The notes: a model not told the origin generated them from the sequence alone. Shown: positions 1 through 9,444, counted from the stretch's first letter. The stretch: 64,000 bases of DNA from an uncultured Clostridia bacterium (GCA_934119935.1 CAKOSX010000001.1:467697-531696), one strand, 5' to 3'. A program made the numbers and translations.

Positions 1-1
1 A

Positions 2-958
2 GGTGGAAATATTGGAAAGCCTATATTTACTAAGGTAAAAGACATGAGACCAGACGATATAATTGTGCTTGAATTAAGCAGTTTTCAATTGATGGGAATG
101 GACGTAAGCCCAGATATTTCGGTTGTAACAAATATGTTTCCAGACCACTTAAATGTTCATAAATCATATGAAGAATACCAAGAAGCTAAAAAGAATATAT
201 TCTTGCATCAAGACAAAAATGGAATAACAATTTTAAATAAAGACAATGAAATTACTAGAAATTTTGCAAATGAAGTTGTTGGTAAAACTATATTCTTTAG
301 TAGCACAAAACAGCTAAAAGATGGCTATGTATATGATAGAGAAGATGGAATGATTAAGCATTGCGTAAATGGAGAATGCACAGATTTATTAGGAAAAGAT
401 GAAATAAAATTAAGAGGAATTCATAATTACGAAAATATTTGTGCGGCACTTGCTACAACTGAAACATTAGCTACTAAAGAGCAACAAGTAAATGCCATAA
501 AGAGTTTCAATGGAGTAGAACATAGATTAGAGTTCGTAAGAGAGCTAAATGGTGTAAAATATTATAATGATTCTATTGGAACTAGCCCGGCAAGCACGAT
601 TGCAGGATTAAATGCATTCGACGAGAATATAGTTCTATTAGCTGGCGGATCTGATAAAGGTTTGGATTATAAAGAAATTGGAGAGAAAATTGCACAAAAA
701 GTAGGAACACTAATATTGACCGGTCCAACATCAGAAAAAATAGAAAATGCAACAATAATTGCGTTAGAAAATTTGAAAGATAAAAAAATAGATATTGTAC
801 ATTGTACGAATTTAGAAGAAGCCGTGAAGATGGCAAGACACAAGGCAGTTGCCGGAGACATAGTATTGTTATCTCCCGCTAGTGCAAGTTTCGATGCATT
901 TAAAAATTTCGAAGAACGTGGCAAAAAATTCAAACAGTATGTAAACGAACTAAATTAA
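2..958 (+). CDS. murD: UDP-N-acetylmuramoylalanine--D-glutamate ligase MurD, 5' truncated by the window edge
   Basis: The product adds D-glutamate to UDP-MurNAc-L-alanine in the cytoplasmic steps of peptidoglycan synthesis. The frame is open from base 2, so the first ATG (base 44) is internal and roughly the first quarter to third of a normal ~450-residue MurD is off the left edge. Motifs in order are GNIGKP at the left edge, ELSSFQL, NMFPDHLNVH of the central ATPase domain, HRLE at the junction to the C-terminal domain, a YNDSIGTSPAST stretch, and LLAGGSDKG. All are typical of MurD rather than MurC, MurE or MurF. The gene ends in TAA and is followed ten bases later by a terminator-like hairpin. 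Confidence 0.95.
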   Translation, partial: GGNIGKPIFTKVKDMRPDDIIVLELSSFQLMGMDVSPDISVVTNMFPDHLNVHKSYEEYQEAKKNIFLHQDKNGITILNKDNEITRNFANEVVGKTIFFSSTKQLKDGYVYDREDGMIKHCVNGECTDLLGKDEIKLRGIHNYENICAALATTETLATKEQQVNAIKSFNGVEHRLEFVRELNGVKYYNDSIGTSPASTIAGLNAFDENIVLLAGGSDKGLDYKEIGEKIAQKVGTLILTGPTSEKIENATIIALENLKDKKIDIVHCTNLEEAVKMARHKAVAGDIVLLSPASASFDAFKNFEERGKKFKQYVNELN

Positions 959-967
959 CAAAACACA

Positions 968-1004
968 GCCTTCCTCATATAATACAGTATATAGGGAGGC
1001 TTTA
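968..1004 (+). terminator. Probable murD terminator hairpin
   Basis: GCCTTCC (968-974) pairs with GGGAGGC (994-1000) around an AT-rich inner stem, followed by only three T. It is a weak intrinsic terminator or partial attenuator before the small gene at 1059. Confidence 0.55.
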
Positions 1005-1058
1005 GTAATGAGTGCATTACTGAACTTTCTTCCGGTAAAAGGGAGGAGGAAGTTTAAT

Positions 1059-1352
1059 ATGTTAAATAGTGACGAATATATGAAAGCTATTGTTGGCGAT
1101 ACATACAGCAGAGGTGATATAAATATAAAAGAACCAACACTGCAAAATATAAATTTATATCCGGAATTATTCTTAAGAATAAACCCAGTGGTAATAAACA
1201 AGTGCAAGAAAATTGACCAAAAGCTTACATCAGAACTGATTGAACAAATTACAAATCAGGTACTCGTAGAATTAAATCAAAAGGAAAACAAAGATAGTAT
1301 ACAAAGAGATTTTATTCAAATTTTAGTATTAAATCAATTAATCAATAAATAG
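1059..1352 (+). CDS. Small hypothetical protein, 97 aa
   Basis: I do not recognise this protein. The start at 1059 is chosen because a strong GGGAGGAGG ribosome binding site lies at 1041-1049; an upstream in-frame ATG at 1008 overlaps that site and is unlikely. The product is soluble, mixed-charge and probably helical in its C-terminal half (repeated I/L with E, Q, N), with no signal peptide or membrane segment. It lies between murD and a copy of the intergenic palindromic element (1360-1476), which may serve as its terminator. Confidence 0.6.
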   Translation: MLNSDEYMKAIVGDTYSRGDINIKEPTLQNINLYPELFLRINPVVINKCKKIDQKLTSELIEQITNQVLVELNQKENKDSIQRDFIQILVLNQLINK

Positions 1353-1359
1353 GCATAAT

Positions 1360-1476
1360 AAGCATGAATAATTTTTTTTTAACATCGACACGTCGCTCTT
1401 GGTCGGGGCTCCTAGCGGACCCCTCAAAGGGCGAGCTTCCGGTCTCGTTTGGCAAAACATAAAATTATTCATGCTT
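1360..1476. repeat. Intergenic palindromic element, copy 1 (core in reverse orientation)
   Basis: The outer arms 1360-1375 (AAGCATGAATAATTTT) and 1461-1476 are perfect 16-bp inverted repeats. Between them lies the conserved inner core, read on the minus strand: ACCGGAAGCTCGCC, then a GGGGTCC/GGAGCCCC stem, then GACCAAGAGCGACGTGTC. The same core occurs at 20725, 29886, 43854, 45264 and 53479 with unrelated outer arms. It sits between the 97-aa gene and the CBS-protein gene. Confidence 0.85.
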
Positions 1477-1615
1477 AGCTTATTCCTGCTTAATTTATCT
1501 ATTTCAATTTAAATTTTTATGAAAATTTTACCAAATCAGCAAAATTCAAACTGTATATTCAAATTTCAAATGTGCATAATAATATTGTAAATTTTTTTGA
1601 AAGGTGGATATATAA

Positions 1616-2053
1616 ATGAAAGTTAAAGATTGTATGTGTAATCATGTTAATTTTGTAAAACCAAACACATCTGTACAGGACTGTGCTAAAATGATGTGTG
1701 AATGCCATATTGGTTGTACTCCAGTATGTGATGATTCAAACAGATTAGTTGGAATTGTAACAGATAGAGACATTCTTTTAAGAGCAGTTGCCTGTGACAA
1801 AGACACTTGTAAAACTCCAGTTAGCGAGATAATGACAACACAGCCATGCTCATGTACCCCAAACAGTGAAATTACAGAGGCTGAAAGATTAATGTCTGAA
1901 AAACAAATTAGAAGAATACCTGTAACACAAAATAACAAGGTTATTGGTATTTTAACACTAGGAGATTTAGCAGTAAATCAATCAGTAGACCAAAAGGGAT
2001 TATGTGACACAATAGAATGCATTTGTGGAACAGACGAGCAAAACGCACAGTAG
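1616..2053 (+). CDS. CBS-domain-pair protein, cysteine-rich
   Basis: This 145-residue cytoplasmic protein consists of two CBS motifs and little else. CBS1 covers about residues 7-60 with the typical LVGIVTDRDILLRA end, and CBS2 covers about 70-125 with VIGILTLGDLA. Stand-alone CBS pairs usually bind adenine nucleotides and regulate a partner, which I cannot identify here. It has about a dozen cysteines (CMCNH, MMCECHIGC, CDTIECICG), many more than usual, which could mean metal binding or redox sensitivity (inference). The ribosome binding site is GAAAGGTGG. The gene stands alone between a palindromic element and a strong terminator. Confidence 0.88.
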   Translation: MKVKDCMCNHVNFVKPNTSVQDCAKMMCECHIGCTPVCDDSNRLVGIVTDRDILLRAVACDKDTCKTPVSEIMTTQPCSCTPNSEITEAERLMSEKQIRRIPVTQNNKVIGILTLGDLAVNQSVDQKGLCDTIECICGTDEQNAQ

Positions 2054-2073
2054 TATAAATATAAACAAATCGA

Positions 2074-2108
2074 GAAAGAAGTAATATGCGCATATTATTT
2101 CTTTTTTG
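2074..2108 (+). terminator. Intrinsic terminator after the CBS gene
   Basis: AAGAAGTAATATGC and GCATATTATTTCTT form an almost perfect palindrome followed by TTTTTT. It is nearly symmetrical. Confidence 0.85.
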
Positions 2109-2184
2109 ATGTTTTTGTAAAAAATATTATAGAAAAAATTCTTTGTTTGTAGTATAATCACTGACATAAGGAGAACTAAAAATT

Positions 2185-3213
2185 ATGTATTATGAAAATT
2201 TGAACAAAGATTTAAAAGAATATTTTAGAGTATTGGAGCCAGATTTCCCTAAATGGCTAAATGAGTATATTAATACAAAAAGATTGTTATACCAACAATA
2301 TATTAGTGTAGCATGTGGCACAAATTATTCTAAATTATTTGAAAAAAGTTCTTTCTTTTCAACATTAGACCATTCTATTGCGGTGGCATTAATTGTGTGG
2401 CATTTTACGCATGACAAAATTCAAACACTTGCTGGGCTTTTTCATGACATAGCTACCCCTGTATTTAAGCACTGTGTGGACTTTCTAAATGGTGATTATA
2501 TGACTCAAGAATCTACTGAAGATTTAACTACCGCAATTATTGAAAATTCAGATGATATTATGGCATTGTTAAAGAGAGATAAAATACAAGTTGAACAAGT
2601 TGACAATTATCATATGTATCCAATTGCAGATAATGATACGCCTAGACTATCTGCTGACAGATTAGAATATTCACTTTCAAATGCATTAATAGTTTATAAA
2701 TTGTTAAACTTAGAAGATATTATAGAAATTTATAATGATATTGAAATTCAAAAGAATGAGCAGGGATTGCCTGAATTAGGCTTTAAAACTAAGAAAATCG
2801 CAAGAAAATTTGTAAAAATTACTAGCAAATTGTCTATTATTTATCGAGAAGACAGAACTAGATATTCTATGCAATTTCTTGCTGACATTTTAAAGAAACT
2901 AAGTGATGAAGGTACAATAGAAAAAAAGGACTTGTATGAATTGAAAGAATCAGACATTATTGATATCATTGAAAATTCAAAATATAATAAAATTTTCGAA
3001 ATATGGAAAAATGCAAGCAAAGTAAAAATATCTAAAGAAGAACCGGAAAATGTTTATTTTGTACATCATGGTGCAAAAATTAGATACATAGACCCTATGG
3101 TTAATGGGGAAAAAATTTCAAAATGTTGCAAAATTGCAAATAAAATGATACAAGACAATTTATCGTATGATATGAATAATTATGTATATTTAGATTTCAA
3201 CTTTGATGAATAA
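2185..3213 (+). CDS. HD-domain phosphohydrolase family protein
   Basis: This 342-residue soluble protein has an HD metal-binding domain: the first His in LDHSIAVALIVWH (about residue 65), then AGLFHDIATPVFKH (about 88-101). The gap between the two motifs is right for the HD superfamily (dNTPase, nucleotidase and (p)ppGpp-hydrolase relatives). A later segment (DNDTPRLSADRLEYSL) resembles the third metal-site region with its conserved D. The substrate cannot be told from sequence. The ribosome binding site is AAGGAG. A TATAAT box at 2154-2159 lies at promoter distance, but I see no good -35. It appears monocistronic. Confidence 0.82.
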   Translation: MYYENLNKDLKEYFRVLEPDFPKWLNEYINTKRLLYQQYISVACGTNYSKLFEKSSFFSTLDHSIAVALIVWHFTHDKIQTLAGLFHDIATPVFKHCVDFLNGDYMTQESTEDLTTAIIENSDDIMALLKRDKIQVEQVDNYHMYPIADNDTPRLSADRLEYSLSNALIVYKLLNLEDIIEIYNDIEIQKNEQGLPELGFKTKKIARKFVKITSKLSIIYREDRTRYSMQFLADILKKLSDEGTIEKKDLYELKESDIIDIIENSKYNKIFEIWKNASKVKISKEEPENVYFVHHGAKIRYIDPMVNGEKISKCCKIANKMIQDNLSYDMNNYVYLDFNFDE

Positions 3214-3292
3214 TCAGCGAAAAAATAAATAGTAATGTATACTTTTTGAAAATTACCATAAAATAGTAATATATTATTTATTAGGAGCTATT

Positions 3293-4396
3293 ATGGTAAT
3301 TGATATGAATTATTGGACAAAGGTGTTTAGAAAGTTAGTTTTATTGGTATTAAGCCTTATAGCTATTTACCTGAGCTTTAAACTAGCTTTCTTTTATATG
3401 CCTTTTTTAATTGCCTTTGTAATTTCTCTTTTATTAGAGCCAGCTATCAGACTGCTTATGAGAAAATGTAAATTTAGACGAAAAACGAGTGCGATTATAG
3501 TAATTGTAGTTGTGCTGGGAATAATTCTTGGGTTATTAATATGGGGGATAGCAACACTTGTTTCAGAAGGCTCAAATTTGCTAGATAATTTAGGAACATA
3601 TTTTACTAATGCGAGTCAGATGATACAGAAATTTCTTGGAAATGAAAATTTGAAAAAATTGAACATTCCAGAGAATGTAGTTACTGCCATCGAAAAATCT
3701 GCGACAGAACTCTTAAATACAGCAGTTTCATGGCTGAATTCATTCTTAAAAGGAGCACTAGAATGGATTACCTCGATCCCAACCATTGGAGTGTACTTTG
3801 TTGTAACTTTTTTATCACTTTACTTCATTTGCACAGATAAAGTATACATGATAGACCAGATGGAGCATCATTTGCCGGAGATGTGGGTAAAGAAAATTTA
3901 TAAACATCTAAAAGAAATAATCGAAGTACTTGGAAAATATCTAAAAGCTGAGGCAATATTAGTATTGGTGTCATTCATAATTTCATTAATTGGACTATAT
4001 ATATTCAAACTAACTGGAATGAAGGTATCATATCCATTACTATATGCATTAGGCATTGGATTTGTAGACGCACTCCCAATATTCGGCTCAGGAAGTGTAA
4101 TGGTTCCATGGGCGATAATAACTGCATGCAATGGAGACATAAAGCTTGCAATTAGTATATTTGTGTTATGGATAATAATGTCTATAGTAAGGCAATTTAT
4201 AGAGCCCAGAATTGTAGGAAATCACATTGGAATACATCCTATATTCACGCTGATTGCAATGTATACGGGCTTCAAAATATCAGGCATAATCGGATTGTTT
4301 ATCGGCCCGATAGCCTTAATAATTCTAAAAAATATATTTGGTACCATGTTAGATAAGGGAGTTGTAAAATCTATATTCTCGAGAGATTATTCATAA
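3293..4396 (+). CDS. ytvI: AI-2E/YtvI family membrane permease
   Basis: This 367-residue polytopic membrane protein has about eight hydrophobic segments. Two are close together at the N-terminus, a long amphipathic region follows (about 95-145), and the C-terminal cluster ends in GLFIGPIALIILKNIF. This is the architecture of the AI-2E/PerM family. The length and the FYMPFLIAFVISLLLEPAIRLL segment fit the sporulation-associated YtvI branch, which agrees with yabP and yabQ elsewhere in the window. Transport substrates in this family are mostly unproven, so only membership is claimed. Start 3293 follows TAGGAG; an alternative ATG lies four codons in. Confidence 0.75.
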   Translation: MVIDMNYWTKVFRKLVLLVLSLIAIYLSFKLAFFYMPFLIAFVISLLLEPAIRLLMRKCKFRRKTSAIIVIVVVLGIILGLLIWGIATLVSEGSNLLDNLGTYFTNASQMIQKFLGNENLKKLNIPENVVTAIEKSATELLNTAVSWLNSFLKGALEWITSIPTIGVYFVVTFLSLYFICTDKVYMIDQMEHHLPEMWVKKIYKHLKEIIEVLGKYLKAEAILVLVSFIISLIGLYIFKLTGMKVSYPLLYALGIGFVDALPIFGSGSVMVPWAIITACNGDIKLAISIFVLWIIMSIVRQFIEPRIVGNHIGIHPIFTLIAMYTGFKISGIIGLFIGPIALIILKNIFGTMLDKGVVKSIFSRDYS

Positions 4397-4422
4397 AAGC
4401 AAAAAAACTTTCATAGTATGTA

Positions 4423-4449
4423 CCATAAGAAAACAATTCTTATGGGAGG
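4423..4449 (+). promoter_or_regulatory. Hairpin abutting a ribosome binding site
   Basis: CCATAAGAA (4423-4431) pairs perfectly with TTCTTATGG (4437-4445). The GGGAGG ribosome binding site of the next gene begins inside the 3' arm (4444-4449). This could tune initiation, or it may be the leftover of a ytvI terminator, though no T-run follows. Confidence 0.35.
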
Positions 4450-4457
4450 CTTGAAAG

Positions 4458-5006
4458 ATGTATATTCGTAATTTTAAATTAAATGGTAAGATGATATTCA
4501 AGATAATATTTGTTATTCTAATAATCTTAATATTTATAATGTTTGCAATAGGCATATTTAATATATTTAATTCAAATGAAAAGGTAACGTCAAAAAGCGA
4601 CGGGATGCCACCAAATCAAGTAAATATTATAACAGCAACCAATTACACAAATGTGTTAAAAACGGTTCATGACAATATGACTCCATATATAGGCAAAAAA
4701 ATAAGATTCGTTGGATTTGTTTATAGACTATACGATTTCTCGAATGATCAATTTGTACTTGCAAGGCAAATGATTGTTTCACCAGACTTACAAGCAGTTG
4801 TAGTAGGCTTTTTGTGCCACTTGAATGGAGCAGAAAAGTATAAAGATGGATGTTGGGTAGAAATTGAAGGAACAATAACAAAAGGGGAATACCACGGAGA
4901 AATTCCGGTTATAGAAATAGAAAAAATAAAAGAAACTAAAACGCCAAATGATGAGTATGTATACCCACCAGACGAGAGTTATGTACCGACATCTGCAATG
5001 TTATAA
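4458..5006 (+). CDS. Membrane-anchored protein with a YcgQ/DUF1980-like C-terminal domain
   Basis: The 182-residue product has one N-terminal membrane segment (about residues 10-33) and an extracytoplasmic domain. About residues 72-165 read YIGKKIRFVGFVYR, then a LARQMIV strand, VVVGFLCH, WVEIEGTI and a strand-rich end. This matches the C-terminal OB-like domain of the TIGR03943/DUF1980 (YcgQ) family, whose members sit beside YcgR-type permeases. The usual paired cysteines after the 'RM.I' strand are replaced by SPD here. No YcgR partner is nearby; the upstream neighbour is the YtvI-like permease. The role is unknown. Confidence 0.6.
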   Translation: MYIRNFKLNGKMIFKIIFVILIILIFIMFAIGIFNIFNSNEKVTSKSDGMPPNQVNIITATNYTNVLKTVHDNMTPYIGKKIRFVGFVYRLYDFSNDQFVLARQMIVSPDLQAVVVGFLCHLNGAEKYKDGCWVEIEGTITKGEYHGEIPVIEIEKIKETKTPNDEYVYPPDESYVPTSAML

Positions 5007-5170
5007 AAAATTTATAATACATTTAACTTAAAAAATAGAATTATGAGGTAATTGATCAGTTTGAAAGTTTTAATTTTATTACAATAATATTTCAAAAGAA
5101 AAAAGTATTGAAAAGAAAGTTTATGTATGATATCCTATATTATATAAAAATAAGAAGGAGAGAGAAAAAG

Positions 5171-6373
5171 ATGAAAAGAAAAACTCAAGAAAAAGGAATA
5201 ACACTAATTGCGTTAGTTGTTACAATTGTTGTTTTGTTGATTTTAGCAGGAATAAGTTTAAATATGGTACTAGGAGAAAACGGGATAATAACAAAGGCTA
5301 AAGCTGCAAGAGAAAAGACAATGACGGCAAAAGAAAATGAAACATCTGATATGGATCAGATTGCCAAAGATATAGATAGTACAATAGAAAGTACTGATAT
5401 TGAAAATGAAACCCTCATAGATGCTTTGGAAAAAGGACATCTACAAATAGGTGACTATGTAGATTATAAGCCAGTGGAAGGAAAAGAGTATATCAGCCAT
5501 GCAGATAAAAATGGATGGGCAAAACAAACATACACGGTAGATACTAATACCACATGGAGGGTACTAGGAAAAGAAAATGGCCAAGTTTTGTTAATATCAG
5601 GAAGTCCAATAAAGAAAACCATGAATTCGGCTTCCTCGAATACATGGGATAAAGATCCTTATTTATACATGAAGGGGGCTTATGCATATGAAAATTGTAA
5701 AGAAATATTAAATGGTATATGTGATATTTATAGCAGTGATCTAGGTAAAGCTAGAAGTATAACTATTGAAGATGTTAATAAAGCATGTGGCATAAAAGTG
5801 GAAAACAATAAGGTGTTTTTAGAAAGTGTTCCTGATGAAAACCTAAATACAAAAATGGGAATGGGATGTTCATATACTTTTTCTGGAACAGGATATACAC
5901 CCAAAAGTTATTTAAATGGTAAGAAAGCTGAGACACAAGGAACAAAAGTAACTTCAACGGAATATTTTTATAATATAGACAATATTAAAACTAAGACGAT
6001 TGGAAAAACGACATTAGAGAGCTTATTATTTGATAAAATTTCTAGAAATGAAGATTGCGTGAAGGCATATTGGCTTGCTTCACCACAGATTGGGGTACAG
6101 ATAGTTTCAGGATCTTTATCATTCTTTGGAGTAAGTTCTTGCTCGACAGGTGGAGTTGGAATGAGTATGGATACTTTAGAGTGTGGAGGACTATGGACTG
6201 CATTGAAATATGGAGTGCGTCCGGTGATTTCTATAAATCCAGAAGTCACAATAAAAGAGGTTCCAAAAATAAACGATAAAAATGAAGAGTCATGGAGTGA
6301 ATATAATAATAACTATTCTGATGTGAAACATGGTAATGCGAATAATGGCGAAGTAGAAAATCCAGAAAATTAA
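5171..6373 (+). CDS. Prepilin-leader surface protein with DUF6273-like domain
   Basis: This 400-residue protein opens with a short basic leader and a type IV prepilin-like segment: EKG followed by ITLIALVVTIVVLLILAG (about residues 8-28). A prepilin peptidase would be expected to cut after the Gly. The usual Glu5 of true pilins is Ala here, as in many clostridial pseudopilin-like proteins. After a helical stalk comes a large extracellular domain whose WRVLGKENGQVLLISG start and YGVRPVISINPEV end resemble DUF6273. Start 5171 follows AAGGAG; an in-frame ATG at 5108 has no ribosome binding site. The two LRR proteins at 9808 and 12020 share the same leader type. Confidence 0.72.
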   Translation: MKRKTQEKGITLIALVVTIVVLLILAGISLNMVLGENGIITKAKAAREKTMTAKENETSDMDQIAKDIDSTIESTDIENETLIDALEKGHLQIGDYVDYKPVEGKEYISHADKNGWAKQTYTVDTNTTWRVLGKENGQVLLISGSPIKKTMNSASSNTWDKDPYLYMKGAYAYENCKEILNGICDIYSSDLGKARSITIEDVNKACGIKVENNKVFLESVPDENLNTKMGMGCSYTFSGTGYTPKSYLNGKKAETQGTKVTSTEYFYNIDNIKTKTIGKTTLESLLFDKISRNEDCVKAYWLASPQIGVQIVSGSLSFFGVSSCSTGGVGMSMDTLECGGLWTALKYGVRPVISINPEVTIKEVPKINDKNEESWSEYNNNYSDVKHGNANNGEVENPEN

Positions 6374-6396
6374 TAATAAAAATAAATACTATAAAA

Positions 6397-6424
6397 ACAG
6401 AGCAAAAAATCTAGCTCTGTTCTT
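6397..6424 (+). terminator. Intrinsic terminator
   Basis: ACAGAGC and GCTCTGT form a 7-bp stem around an A-rich loop, followed by TTCTTATT. Confidence 0.8.
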
Positions 6425-6455
6425 ATTATATATTTTAAAATTATTACGATTTTAC

Positions 6456-6484
6456 TTGCTAAATGCCACATTTAGTTATATAAT
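6456..6484 (+). promoter_or_regulatory. secA promoter (sigma-A type)
   Basis: TTGCTA (6456-6461), a 17-base spacer and TATAAT (6479-6484). A further hairpin in the leader (GGCAAAAT 6516-6523 with ATTTTGCC 6531-6538) lies about 35 bases before the start codon. Confidence 0.75.
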
Positions 6485-6572
6485 AACCACGTAAACTATA
6501 ACAAAGTTAAAAGATGGCAAAATGTAACCTATTTTGCCGTGTATTACATAAATTTGAAAGGATGAATTATTC

Positions 6573-9326
6573 ATGGGATTATTTAAAACATACAGTGAAA
6601 AAGAAGTAAAAAGAGTAAGGCCTATTGTTGAAAAAATAAACAGTTTAGAGCCAGCTATGAAGGAATTATCTGATAGCGAGTTAGTTGCAAAAACTCCATA
6701 CTTTAAGGAACAATTGAAGAACGGAAAAACATTAGATGATATTTTACCAGAAGCATTTGCAGTTGTAAGAGAAGCATCTAGAAGAGTTTTAGGAATGCGT
6801 CATTTCGATGTACAATTAATTGGTGGTATTATACTTCATCAAGGAAGAATTGCAGAAATGAAAACAGGTGAAGGAAAAACACTTGTTGCAACACTTCCAG
6901 TCTATCTAAATGCGCTTACAGGAGAAGGCGTTCACGTTATAACTGTAAACGATTACTTAGCAAAAAGAGATAGCGAGTGGATGGGAAATCTTTATAGATT
7001 TTTAGGACTTTCTGTTGGACTTGTTATTGCCGGAATGAATCCAAAGCAAAAACAAGAAGCATATGCATGTGACGTTACATATGGTACAAACAACGAGTTT
7101 GGTTTCGATTACTTAAGAGATAATATGGTTATATATAAGAACCAATTAGTTCAAAGAAAATTAAAATATGCAATTGTAGACGAAATTGATAGTATTTTAA
7201 TTGATGAGGCTCGTACACCACTTATAATTTCTGGTAGAGGAGCACAATCTTCTAACTTATATCAGAAGGCTGACCATTTTGTAAAGAAATTACAAGCTAA
7301 AGTTATAATCGAAGAAGATGATAAAGACTATGAGCAAGAAGAAGACAACGAGAAATACGATTATATAGTAGATTTAAAGGCTAAATCTGCAACTCTTACT
7401 CAACAAGGTATAAAGAAGGCTGAGCAAGAATTTGGACTAGAAAACTTCAACGATTTAGAGAATTCTGAATTAGTTCATGATGTAAACCAAGCTTTACATG
7501 CAAATGGAATAATGAAAAAAGATAAAGATTACATCGTAAAAGACGGACAAGTTCTAATTGTAGACGAGTTTACAGGAAGAATTATGTATGGAAGAAGATA
7601 CAATGATGGGTTACATCAAGCAATCGAAGCAAAAGAGCATGTTAAGATAAATGATGAATCTAAAACGCTTGCTACAATCACATTCCAAAACTACTTTAGA
7701 ATGTATGAAAAATTATCTGGTATGACAGGTACTGCAATGACAGAAGAGTCAGAGTTCCAAGAAATATATAAATTGGATGTTGTTGAAATTCCAACAAACA
7801 AACCAATGATTAGAAAAGACAATTCAGACATAATATACAAAAACGAAGATGCTAAATTCAGAGCTGTTATAGCAGACATCAAAAAAGCTCATGAAAAAGG
7901 ACAACCAGTTTTAATTGGTACAGTATCTATCGATAAATCTGAAAAATTAAGCAAATTACTTGATAAAGAAGGAATTCCTCATGAAGTATTAAACGCTAAA
8001 TACCACGAAAAAGAAGCTCAAATTATAGCACAAGCTGGTAAATTTGGTGCTGTTACAATAGCAACAAACATGGCTGGACGTGGTACAGATATTATGCTTG
8101 GTGGAAATAGCGAATATCTTGCAAAACAAGAAATGAGAAAGCTAAAATACACTGACGAAGAAATTGAGGATGCTGCAGCTCATAACGAGACAGATGATAA
8201 GGCAATACTTGCTGCAAGAGAAAAATTCAATGAATTAGAGAAAAAATTCGATAACGAAATAAAAGAAGAAAAAGAAAAAGTTATTGAAGCAGGCGGTTTA
8301 AAGATAATTGGTACACAAAGACACGAATCAAGAAGAATTGATAACCAGCTTCGTGGACGTAGTGGACGTCAAGGAGACCCAGGAGAATCTAGATTCTACA
8401 TTGGATTAGACGATGACTTAATGAAAATCTTCGGTGGAGATATTGTAACAAAAGTTTACAATACACTAGGCGCAGACGAAGATATGCCAATAGAAAGCAG
8501 ATTAATTTCAAAGGCTGTTGAAAATGCTCAAAAGAAAGTTGAAGGAAGAAACTTCAGCATAAGAAAGAACGTTTTACAATACGACGATGTAATGAATGTT
8601 CAAAGAACAGTAATTTATGAGCAAAGAAGAGAAGTTTTAGATGGCGAGAACTTAAAAGAAAACATACTAAAAATGATGGATTCTGTTGTTGAACTAATAG
8701 TAGATTCTCATATAGTAGACGGAGAAGAAGTAAACAAAGAGTCAATCGCACAAGATATAGAAACAAACTTAGGAATAAGTGATGTAGCTGCATTAAAGGC
8801 AGAAAAATTCGACAGAAACGCTTTAGTAGACGAATTAATAGCAAAAGTACACGAAATATATGCTTCTAAAGAAACTGAATTTGGCGAAGAAAATTTAAGA
8901 GAACTTGAAAGAGTTGTAATGCTTAAAATAGTTGACCAAAAATGGATGGATCATATAGACAACATGGATGAATTAAAGAAAGGTATTGGACTTCGTGGAT
9001 ATGGACAACAAGACCCAGTTGTACAATACAGACTTGAAGGAACAGAAATGTTTGACGATATGATAGAAGACATAAGAATGGACGTTGTAAAAATATTGCT
9101 AAACATTCGTAAAAAAGAAGGTCCAATAGAAAGAACAGAAACAACAAAAGTAACAGGAGCAAGCCTTGAAGATACAGCAATCAACTTAGTTGATGGAAAT
9201 ATATCAGAAAAAGAAGGCGGCATGAACAAAACAGTTGTAAACGAAGGACCAAAAGTTGGAAGAAACGACCCATGCCCTTGTGGAAGTGGCAAAAAGTACA
9301 AAAACTGCTGTGGAAAAAATGCATAA
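6573..9326 (+). CDS. secA: Preprotein translocase ATPase SecA
   Basis: This is the motor of the Sec export pathway. It binds SecYEG at the membrane and drives unfolded preproteins across. The 917-residue product has the full domain set: the first nucleotide-binding fold with MKTGEGKTLVATLP (Walker A, about 100) and VDEIDSILIDEARTPLIISG (DEAD-type Walker B), the preprotein cross-linking region, the second motor fold with MAGRGTDIMLGG and QLRGRSGRQGDPGES, the wing and scaffold domains, and a C-terminal zinc-binding SEC-C tail NDPCPCGSGKKYKNCC. It has its own promoter at 6456 and a strong terminator at 9340. Confidence 0.98.
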   Translation: MGLFKTYSEKEVKRVRPIVEKINSLEPAMKELSDSELVAKTPYFKEQLKNGKTLDDILPEAFAVVREASRRVLGMRHFDVQLIGGIILHQGRIAEMKTGEGKTLVATLPVYLNALTGEGVHVITVNDYLAKRDSEWMGNLYRFLGLSVGLVIAGMNPKQKQEAYACDVTYGTNNEFGFDYLRDNMVIYKNQLVQRKLKYAIVDEIDSILIDEARTPLIISGRGAQSSNLYQKADHFVKKLQAKVIIEEDDKDYEQEEDNEKYDYIVDLKAKSATLTQQGIKKAEQEFGLENFNDLENSELVHDVNQALHANGIMKKDKDYIVKDGQVLIVDEFTGRIMYGRRYNDGLHQAIEAKEHVKINDESKTLATITFQNYFRMYEKLSGMTGTAMTEESEFQEIYKLDVVEIPTNKPMIRKDNSDIIYKNEDAKFRAVIADIKKAHEKGQPVLIGTVSIDKSEKLSKLLDKEGIPHEVLNAKYHEKEAQIIAQAGKFGAVTIATNMAGRGTDIMLGGNSEYLAKQEMRKLKYTDEEIEDAAAHNETDDKAILAAREKFNELEKKFDNEIKEEKEKVIEAGGLKIIGTQRHESRRIDNQLRGRSGRQGDPGESRFYIGLDDDLMKIFGGDIVTKVYNTLGADEDMPIESRLISKAVENAQKKVEGRNFSIRKNVLQYDDVMNVQRTVIYEQRREVLDGENLKENILKMMDSVVELIVDSHIVDGEEVNKESIAQDIETNLGISDVAALKAEKFDRNALVDELIAKVHEIYASKETEFGEENLRELERVVMLKIVDQKWMDHIDNMDELKKGIGLRGYGQQDPVVQYRLEGTEMFDDMIEDIRMDVVKILLNIRKKEGPIERTETTKVTGASLEDTAINLVDGNISEKEGGMNKTVVNEGPKVGRNDPCPCGSGKKYKNCCGKNA

Positions 9327-9339
9327 AATAAAGAATGAA

Positions 9340-9373
9340 TAGAGTGTATCCGATAGATACACTCTATTTTTCA
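9340..9373 (+). terminator. secA terminator
   Basis: AGAGTGTATC (9341-9350) and GATACACTCT (9355-9364) form a perfect stem followed by ATTTTTC. Confidence 0.9.
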
Positions 9374-9388
9374 TAAAGCCTAATAAGC

Positions 9389-9417
9389 AAAAAGAAACTC
9401 ACCCTTTATAGGGTGAG
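9389..9417 (-). terminator. Terminator of the 56-aa minus-strand gene
   Basis: CTCACCC (9398-9404) and GGGTGAG (9411-9417) pair around TTTATA. On the minus strand the stem is followed by TTTCTTTTT. Confidence 0.8.
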
Positions 9418-9444
9418 AAAAGAATACATTCTTTTTATGAGTGT

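Noticed and set aside
1360..1476. Riboswitch or hammerhead-like ribozyme for the palindromic elements
   Set aside because: No hammerhead CTGANGA...GAAA core or known aptamer core fits. The elements lie mostly after genes, occur in both orientations, and are nearly self-complementary overall.
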